Source: Dactylis glomerata (Eukaryota > Streptophyta > Magnoliopsida > Poales > Poaceae). From it: a stretch of DNA of 64,000 nucleotides. The notes beneath the pieces are model-generated. The model was not told the origin of the DNA. It did no database searches and saw only the letters and a program-made list of their open reading frames with translations. Both the position numbers and the translations under genes were made by a program. The stretch is from NCBI GenBank assembly GCA_007115705.1, contig QXEO01000431.1, positions 930,001-994,000 on the forward strand, written 5' to 3'. Positions 56,640 through 64,000 of the stretch are shown piece by piece; position 1 is the stretch's first letter; each line of letters opens with the position of its first letter.

Positions 56640-57224
56640 ATGGCTTCCACGTCTCGGACGCCGACCGGAAGGGGAAGGGGAAGGGGAAGGGGAAGGGGCG
56701 GCCTGGGTGGTGGATCATCATCATTGCCACCACCACCGTCAACACTGCCATTGATCATAGAGGAGTTCTTCATCACCATCTATGAAGACCCTTTGGCCAA
56801 GAAGGTACGTATGTGTTGCCACATATATGATGCATGTGATTAATTATGTGCATGTTCTAAAAAACCTTTAATTTCAAACGATCGGCGCTCGATCTCTTAG
56901 CAGGTACTCCCACAAAAGTTTGCGGACTATCTTGATGGCCAGGAGCCCGCAAAGGTGTATCTGCGAGCAGCTGACTGCGGTCCTCGTCTCTGGACCGTGG
57001 AGGTCCTATTTGATGGACAAGGCCGGATGTACCTCGACAAGGGCTGAGAGAATTTCGCCATCGCGCACGGTGTGGATTTCGGCTGCTTCCTACACTTCAA
57101 ATATGAAGGCGATTATGTGCTCACAGTGAAGGTGTTCGACGAAACAACGTGCAGGAAGTACTACTACACGGACGACGAAGATACTGACGATGAAAGCGAC
57201 GACGACATGAAGCCATGCATCTAA
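56640..57224 (+). pseudogene. GR-repeat + B3-like DNA-binding protein carried by the MULE
   Basis: Exon 1 56640-56804 (donor AAG|GTACGT), exon 2 56904-57224 (acceptor TTAGCAG|GT), joined in phase 0, 161 codons. The N-terminus has an Arg-Gly run (GRGRGRGRGRGG, AT-hook-like). Exon 2 reads as a B3 domain: LPQKFADYLDGQ, then AADCGPRLWTVEVLFDGQ, then a DKG-stop-ENFAIAHGVDFGCFLHFKYEG block, then TVKVFDETTC, and ends in an acidic Asp/Glu tail. The only break is TGA at 57045-57047 in place of the usual Trp codon of 'KGW.NF'. B3 proteins bind DNA in the nucleus; this copy would be truncated. Confidence 0.75.
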
Positions 57225-58029
57225 GGGGATTATGATCAAGAATATATATGTAGCTTCATATGCATCGATTTATAGATCTAGCTATTTTCTATATATTATG
57301 CATGTAAAAATAATAGGGAATCGCAATTTCCACTATGATTCGAGCACCACAGCCTCCAAACGATGCCGATGCCGATATCGGCATGGTCAGAACGGCTATG
57401 CATGCTCGCCGCCACTGCTAGGTCACCGTCGGGATGCACCCTCAATCCCGTCCCCTCATTCGATCACTGACACACCAGAGATACCGCCGAGGCCAATGAC
57501 GAACGTACATGCTGATGCCAATGACGAACATGCACGCCGCTGTGGGCACGGCCACGCCGCCCCACTATGCTGGACGCCACAGACCACCGCGAGGTCTTTC
57601 CCTTCGCCACCACACTCCCCTAGCACCTATCTATACACGCCAGAAAGGAGAGACACTAGTTTTCTCTACATTGCTCGCGTTCGTGTCCGACACTGTCAGT
57701 CAAAGTGTTGAGGTCGTCGTCGATGTCCTCGACCATTTCTTCTCTTCTTTGCATGGTTAAACGCGTGTAGTTCATATCTATCTAATGCGTCTGGTCTCGC
57801 CTCATGCAGTTCTTTGTGGACGTCGATCTCATCTCGGCACCCCGCAGGCCACCTCCTCCGTGCCATCGCTATAGAGCTCCATTTAAAAATCTAATCATAC
57901 CCCTGTATTGCCCCTTGTATCAGCGTCATGGCCCCACTTGTCATTCGATATATCGAAGCCCCACTCGTCCACGTTTTGGTCAGGGATACGGCGATGCTTA
58001 CGGTCAAACAAAGATGGATGCTCTGACGT
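57225..58029. other. MULE right part, no supported gene
   Basis: GC-rich, with scattered ORFs lacking motifs. It contains a perfect 16-base palindrome (atgccgatatcggcat, 57369-57384). It could be a further captured fragment, but its origin is not recognisable. Confidence 0.4.
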
Positions 58030-58219
58030 GTCTTTGCAGGCTCTACGTGGCCCCACTAGTCAGCAGTTAACGGTCAAAGGTGTTCAACCGTCAGGCAACC
58101 GGCCGTTCCAGCACTGGTGACGGTTTTAGACAAGGGCTAGGACAAAACTGAGGAAAAACTAAGGAGCTGGGGAAAACTGAGTACAACTAAGGACCCGAGG
58201 GCACGAAAATAGAAATCCC
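58030..58219 (-). repeat. MULE right terminal inverted repeat
   Basis: Inverted partner of 53058-53240. The last bases agaaatccc mirror the GGGATTTCT start. Confidence 0.88.
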
Positions 58220-60300
58220 TTTATTTTTTAACTCTAAAACTTCAATACCAAGCCCACCTTGGTCTTTTGGTCGGCAAATAATTTTCCATTTAGTCAATCT
58301 ATATTTTCTTTTATGACCATCACTTTGCCAAAAAATCGAGATCTAAAAAAATCTAGTCGCTTCCAAACCCCCACTGGAATTTCAAGGAAGGACAATAAGA
58401 ACATCGGGAGGCTTGTAAGAACGGAATTAATAAGTATGAGCCTATCCCCATAAGACAGCAATTTCCCAATCCAACTACTGAGCTTTATTTCAAACCTATC
58501 CTCCACCGGTTTCCATTCTCCATTTTTCAATTTTCTAAAGTTAATCGGAATCTCCAAATACTTGAAAGGAAGATTTCCGGATTCACACCCAAAAAGTTGT
58601 TTATAATCATTCTCAACCTCTTTAGCATTCCCAAAGCAAAATATCTCACTCTTATGGAAGTTTATTTTCAAGCCAGATAATTGCTCAAATATACCTAAAA
58701 CTAGTTTCATGTTTAGAGCTTTTTGTAAATCGTGTTCTAGAAAAATGATTGTATCGTCCGTGTATTGAAGAATTGATACCCCTCCATCAACCAAGTGTGG
58801 GATAAGCCCGCTGACTTGTCCGTCCTCTTTAGCTCTATTAATCATAATCGCAAGCATATCTGCTACAATGTTAAAAAGAATAGGAGAAAGAGGATCCCCT
58901 TGTCGTAACCCTTTCTTTGTTTGAAAATAGTGTCCAATATCATCGTTGACTCTAATGCCCACACTTCCGCGGCTAATGAATTCTTGTATCCATTTACACC
59001 ACTTGGGATCAAACCCTTTCATTCTCATAGCCTGTTGTAAGAAATTCCATTTAACCTTATCATAAGCCTTTTCGAAATCAAGTTTTAACAGGACTCCATC
59101 CAATTTCTTCCTATGTAGTTCATGTATTGTTTCATGGAGGACCACTACTCCTTCAAGGATGTGCCGGCCAGGCATAAAAGCGGTTTGGGTCGGCCTTACA
59201 ACACTATGCACCACATCTGAAATTCTATTTGTACCCACCTTGGTGAATATTTTAAAACTGACATTTAACAAGCAAATAGGGCGGTACTGTTGTATTTGGA
59301 TAGCATTATCTTTTTTGGGCAGCAGAATAATTGTACCAAAGTTCAAGTGGAACAAAGGTAGCTCTCCCTTCTGGAAAGCTACAAACATTGCCATCAAATC
59401 AGATTTAATAGTTTCCCAATTTTTTTGAAAGAATTCCGCTGGGAAACCATCGGGTCCGGGCGCTTTGTTTTTCTCCATTTGCATAATTGCATCATGAACC
59501 TCTTTCTCAGAAAATTCAGCAGTTAAAATTGTATTCTCCTCATCGGAAAGTTGTGGTATGTCCTCTATAGCGCATTCAATCATCGAGAAATTGTTTTGAG
59601 TAGGAGCACCAAATAAATTCTTGTAATATTCAGATATGTAAGTTTTTAAATTGTTTTGACCAACTACAGTCCCCTCATCTTGTTCTAACTGAAATATTCT
59701 CTTTTTTCTATGTTTACCATTAGCCACAAGATGAAAATATTTGGTGTTATTCCCCCCGTCTTGAACGTGCTTTACCTTCGCTCTTTGTGCCCATTTAGTC
59801 TCCTCATCCCTTCTCAACTTAGCTAATTCATCGTTCGCATTTCTCAAACATACCCGCTCATCATTTGTTAGCATAATATTTTCGGCTTTCAAATCAAGAT
59901 TCTCTATAATAGTTGTTAGCCGTACTTTTTCTGTCTTATAAAAACTGCTCATATTCTTTGCCCACCCACGCAGGAATCTTCTCAAATGTCTAACCTTATT
60001 TTGCCAATTTTCTACAGGATCGCCTCCGTTAGGTACAGAGAGCCACTCGTTTTTAATTAGATCATAGAATCCGTCTTGACGGAACCATGATAGCTCAAAG
60101 GAGAAATGCGCTTTGTTACGTATGTGTGCTTGATCACCAGAATCGATAAGTAGAGGCATATGATCAGAACCCGTACGCGTTAGAGCTCTAACTGTCACAA
60201 GGGGAAACTTGTTTTCCCACTCTACACTGGCTAGAATTCTATCAAGCTTTTCAAAAGTTGGCGTATCTCATCGAATAGCCCAGGTGAATTGCCTCCCTAA
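58220..60300 (-). pseudogene. LINE ORF2 reverse transcriptase
   Basis: Long minus-strand frame (58294-60198) with non-LTR RT blocks in order: KHVQDGGNNTKYFH, KNKAPGPDGFPAEFFQ, YRPICLLNVSFKIFTK, QTAFMPGRHILEG, LKLDFEKAYDKV, KGLRQGDPLSPILFN, the active site YTDD at ~58757-58768, then SGLKINFHKSE and PFKYLEIPI. A frameshift near 58320 moves the continuation (GHKRKYRLTKW, CRPKDQGGLG) to another frame, which then runs into the MULE target duplication. A second break near 60200 separates it from the endonuclease. The active site is intact, but the gene is split by three insertions and frameshifts. Confidence 0.9.
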
Positions 60301-60305
60301 CAAAG

Positions 60306-60815
60306 CTATTTCTCAAAGGTCAAGACTCTCGATGATAGCATTGAAGATAAAATTATCATTGTTTTTCTCTTCTTTACACCAAATGATATTAAAACCCCCC
60401 CTATGAGCAGCAGCAAAGTTTCATTATCACACGTACGAACAAGTTCGGAAAGGAACTCAGGTTTTTTCTCATCTTGGGCCGCTCCATAGACTGGAACTAA
60501 AATCCAATCAAAGCCGTCAATTTTGGACTGAACTTGAAACTTAACACAGAAATCTCCATTTGAAACTTTGTCAACAAGTAAAGTCGTTGTATTAACCCCG
60601 ACTAGAATGCCACCAGACCTCCCTTGTGGTGGTAGGTAGTACCAACAATAGTCCAGCCCTCCGGATAGATGATTCAAGAAAGGAGTAGAAAAACTAGATC
60701 TTCCAGTTTCTAGAATTGCAAAAAAATCAAGTTTATGCTCTCTGATAGTTTCACGAACAAAAGAATGTTTTATGAAATCACCAAAACCATCATTTTTCCA
60801 AAAATAGCCTTTCAT
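60306..60815 (-). pseudogene. LINE ORF2 AP-like endonuclease, N-terminal part
   Basis: Start at 60815. Exonuclease-endonuclease-phosphatase blocks: KLDFFAILETGR (normally LQETK), YCWYYLPPQGRSGGILVGV, FDWILVPVYGAA. The usual GGDFN active-site block reads GGVLISF here, so a catalytic Asp/Asn pair is lost. Located directly upstream of RT and about 2 bases from the ORF1 stop. Confidence 0.78.
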
Positions 60816-60816
60816 T

Positions 60817-62190
60817 TTATATTTTATCCTTCAATCTTTTACTACGTCGACAAGGGATTTTTACCTCCTTAACTTTTTTCTTATAGGCACGAGTTGCCTT
60901 TTGTGGTTTTACTGAGATATCCTTGTGATTCTCATTTTCAAACATCTCTTCTTCCAGCAGGTCTTTACTTAAATTGTTAGCTTCTTCAAGCACTAAACTA
61001 GAACTATCATCCATAGGTTCATTTGCTTTTTCTTCTTTCCGCTTTAAAGTAAAAAGTGTGTGATCTAAGTCTGTTTCTTTTAGGAGATCTATTGATTGTA
61101 AGATCTGGCTATTAGTTCTACCCAACGAAACCCCGAGTGTAGCAGCTCTATTAATTACTTTAGAATTGGAAAAAGATGCTAAAGTAAATTTATTTAAATG
61201 CTTTGTACCTGAATAAAATGCAGGATCACGTACAAAAGCTTGTTGCTGTGCGCGGTCCATTTGAGTTGCATCCACATTGGGTTGGGCGCATATCCGACTA
61301 CTTGATCGGATCCCCAACTGAGACTCCTCCAAAATCCCACCATAAGAAATCACATCCTTCATCGAGTATCTCCCCCCAAGAAAGGCTCCCGTTCCAATCA
61401 GACCATTAGAATTGTGCATTTTCTTGAAATCACTCTTGAGCGAACTATTGCCAGAATCAGCATCACCAACATTAATCTGCCCAGCAGCCACGGGATAACC
61501 AGTACCCATCGGGGTAGACACGGGCGTATGCGGAGAATCAGCACCATCCACAGCAAGTTCCTGCCGCGGCAGGGAAACTGGAGGAAGCTATGCCGCGGCA
61601 GCCTGCTGCGACAGATAACTAGCCTCGATTCCTTCTGCCGAAACCATCTTAGTTTGGGGCGAGACCTGGGCGATCTGGGCATCTTGACGCACATGTTCTG
61701 CCCTAGCAGGAGCCGACCAAGCTCCAACATTCTCTTCCTCTTCCACCATTGCAAACCATCTCTTTGATGGTGCACTACCGGTTCCCCTAGTATCAAACTT
61801 ATCACCCACGGAATTTTTTGGAGAATGCAAAGGAGAGGAGAAGCGCCCAAACTGCATAGAAACAATATTTTTAGTTGGTTTTTCTTTAGCATCCTGTTGC
61901 ATATCTTCGGTTCTAGAATCAGCCATAGCATTACTATCTAAAACAGGAAGATGAGGATCCTCTTCGGGCTTGCTCTCCTCTCCATTGGCCTTGTTGCCTT
62001 TATCATCTCCGCCCCTATCTCCTATATCAAACTCACTAGCTGGTACCACTGAACCGTCCAGTGCCTCCTCATCGAAATAGACCGCAAAACCCTCTCCATC
62101 ATAATAATAATCAAGTCTACGTGGGATGGCTCTTGGGTTTGCACAATCAATTCTAGCCCGAACGATACCGTGTGTAATATCCCAGCGTTT
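60817..62190 (-). pseudogene. LINE ORF1 (nucleic-acid binding gag-like protein)
   Basis: Two minus-strand parts: 61588-62049, continued upstream in another frame (RWDITHGIVRARIDCANPR), and 60817-61551 after an in-frame TAG at ~61588. The block VRARIDCANPRAIPRRLDYYYDGEG...VYF is, in my recollection, typical of ORF1 of grass LINEs. The C-terminus is basic (RAYKKKVKEVK, RRSKRLKD). No zinc knuckle seen. The 5' limit is not defined and may lie up to ~62280. Confidence 0.65.
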
Positions 62191-64000
62191 AGGATAAATC
62201 TAAGGGTAGAATTAGGACCTTTGTGCATTCGTGCATCTAAAAAACTGAATAAATTTTTCGCAAATTCAGAACACCTTAGAGAACAAGCTTCTATCTGATA
62301 ATATTTAGGGTTAGATGTTATTAGATTGTTATAGGCTTTGTGATGATCTCTTGATGATTTTGTTTAAGTGTTTTTGGTATTTTATTTTGATTTAGGATAT
62401 TATTGAAATTGGAATAAATAACTCTCATTTAAAACAAAACTCAATATTTAATTGAGTTGGAAAAAAAAATCTGAAGATACATAATAATAACAGAAGTATT
62501 ACTTTATTGATATTAAACAACCATACAATGTCTTTACAACTTTGTAACTGAAAATAGAATTACAAAAGTGAAAAATAAAAGAAACCTAATTCTAAACTAT
62601 CTATTTCATCTTCAAGATCTTCATGTTGATCTTGAATCCATAACCTGCAAAAAGAATCACAAAACAAAATGAAACAGAAGAGGGGTTAGAGTTAGTTACT
62701 CTCAGACATGGGCAATAGTATTGCCAATTGCATCATCGAGTGTAAAATTGATCAAGTTTAGTATCTGTTCTGAATAAGCTAGTACAAAACATTATGCACC
62801 CAACAATTTAGCAACCACAGCGTCACAGAGAGAGAAGTGAGGATCAGATCAAGCCTGGGTGACAAGCAGCTTAGCTGCTTACAAGCAGCTCAGTCACACT
62901 GACTGGGTGTGGTGTTGTCAACACCACAACAAAACAGTGTTGCCAGCAGCTGGAGTAGATGAGCATGGCTGGAAGAGAGTGAACACAGTCATTTCGGCCA
63001 GAACCAAAGCAACCAGGAGAACACAAGTTCTCACAGCACCAAATACCATCCAACAAACAAACCAAGGGATTGAATCCCTGGAAGCTGAAGAAGGTGGCAA
63101 GGTGGAGTAGCCCCTGACCAGGAGGAGAAGGGCAGGCACCAGAAGCTTACCAGGAGCTTACCAGGAAGAGAAGGGCAGGCAGGAGTCGAACCAGGAGGAG
63201 AAGGGCAAGCTAGGAGCAAACCACAACTCTCCAGCAAGCAGTAGTAGCTCAACATCAAGACTTTAGCTGCAAAACTCCAGCCAATAGGTGGATACTTTTG
63301 CACGTCATATTTCACTATCAGTGCATGAAATCATGCATGGTTGGGTGTTGTAGAATATCCCTCAGACTTGCAAAGTGGTGCTTTGTCAAGTTCATCACTA
63401 GGAGTGTTGTTTAAGCCAAATAGAGACAACCAGGGTAACAGCCTCAGCTTGTGCTTCATTGGCAAGTTTAGTATAGCAAGAGAATGAGCATGCACATGGC
63501 CAGGTTGTGCTGGGCACATATCCAACAGGATATGCACCTCAGACACACAACATGGCTAATATAAGAGTCAAATCTCAAACCCTGGGTACATATGCAAGAA
63601 AATCATCTCACAAAAGTGTGAGTGGCCTCAGACCAGCATCACTGGCCTGTAACAAGGTAAATTTCACCAACAGTTAGCCATTACATAATTGGTTGCTGGG
63701 CACACGACCAAATGGTCATGCACCTCAATACAACCCCACACCAATGTAATAGAGAGTCAATCTAAGATTTCCAGTCTTATCATTTTCCAAATCTTTTACT
63801 AGGAATCAAAAGACTAATAGCAGCAGGAGCTGAATTAAGTAATTTAGTTTGCATAACTGAATCATGTCTAGCAGAGCAACACTTAAACAGCTCAGCTTAG
63901 ACCATAGCAAATTCAGTTCACTAACAGAACCAAGCATTTCTGACCAAATCATTTTCCCAGTGATACAGCTAGGTATCATAATTCATCACAGCCAAATATA
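62191..64000. other. Unidentified repeat-like DNA at the right edge
   Basis: No supported gene. Items seen: AT-rich DNA 62280-62600; a splice-acceptor-like 'ctttttgcag' on the minus strand at ~62645 followed by an acidic frame (IQDQHEDLEDEIDSLELG), which could be a last exon but is unsupported; hairpins at 62864-62880 and 62909-62927; imperfect repeats of 'ccaggaggagaagggcaggc' at 63116-63216; and two related ~75-bp blocks starting 'tgggcaca..cc.a..gg..atgcacctca' at 63509 and 63697. Together these suggest an undetermined, probably non-coding retroelement part. Confidence 0.35.

Larger units (their letters stand above)
53058..58219. mobile_element. Pack-MULE (Mutator-like element) with two captured genes
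   Basis: 5,162 bp inserted in LINE ORF2 with a perfect 9-bp target duplication TTTATTTTT (53049-53057 and 58220-58228), the length diagnostic of Mutator. Long inverted termini: the outer ~90 bp (GGGATTTCTATTTTCGTGCC...) match very well, with weaker similarity inward to ~190 bp. No transposase is seen. Inside are a two-exon DUF295 gene (minus), a two-exon B3-type gene (plus) and a 54-bp tandem array, so host gene pieces have been carried in. Removing the element joins the LINE reading frame directly. Confidence 0.92.

Noticed and set aside
57232..57711. 159-codon ORF after the B3-type gene
   Set aside because: No motif; starts right after the stop of the B3-type gene and runs through GC-rich DNA.
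62173..62200. 'tgtaatatcccag' as the start of another LTR
   Set aside because: On the minus strand the same bases read as continuation of LINE ORF1 (RWDITHGIVRARID), a better explanation; no matching second LTR in the window.

Overview
The window looks like an intergenic stretch of a large, repeat-rich grass genome, most likely a Pooideae (oat, ryegrass or wheat relative). The evidence is one spliced plant gene, a Stowaway MITE, Athila/Tat-type gypsy retrotransposons, a plant LINE and a Pack-MULE. Species cannot be fixed from the sequence alone. Ordinary host coding sequence is confined to the first 3.6 kb. Nearly everything from about 10.4 kb onward is transposable element (TE).

Layout. 1-3.6 kb: 5' half (minus strand, two coding exons, leaves the window on the left) of an LRR receptor-like (pseudo)kinase closely resembling Arabidopsis GHR1, with a probable 5'UTR intron. 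3.6-10.4 kb: intergenic DNA with one Stowaway MITE. 10.4-35.6 kb: one nested stack. A degenerate TIR element holds a LINE-like retroposon; that holds a minus-strand gypsy complex 'D' (10749-34417, TSD GGCGC) with three LTR copies. D itself carries a plus-strand non-autonomous relative 'B' (13137-19788, TSD GTATA) and a minus-strand gypsy 'A' (20800-29852). 35.7-62.2 kb: a second stack built on a minus-strand LINE. It is split by gypsy 'C' (36828-52932, TSD GTAGG), which itself contains the very young gag-only element 'E' (45802-52545, TSD GTTGG), and by a Pack-MULE (53058-58219, 9-bp TSD). 62.2-64 kb: unidentified, with short repeats and hairpins.

Most interesting content. (1) Gypsy A carries, antisense to its own pol and downstream of it, a small AT-hook plus B3-like ORF with its own TATA box. 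(2) Gypsy C shares LTR, leader and gag/protease with A, but in place of reverse transcriptase and integrase has two spliced antisense genes of the 'putative gypsy type transposon' (Transposase_28-like)/coiled-coil kind. (3) The Pack-MULE carries a two-exon DUF295 (KIB-type) gene and a two-exon GR-repeat/B3 gene, plus a 7 x 54 bp array with an alternating 108-bp higher-order pattern. (4) Element D has an LTR-internal-LTR-internal-LTR structure inside a single target duplication, which fits unequal LTR recombination.

Most TE genes are broken: premature stops, a homopolymer frameshift and an altered RT active site in A, stops in C, E, the LINE and both B3 genes. The DUF295 gene and the visible part of the GHR1-like gene read open. 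All coordinates, target duplications and splice junctions were read by eye; family names come from recognising motifs, not from database searches.
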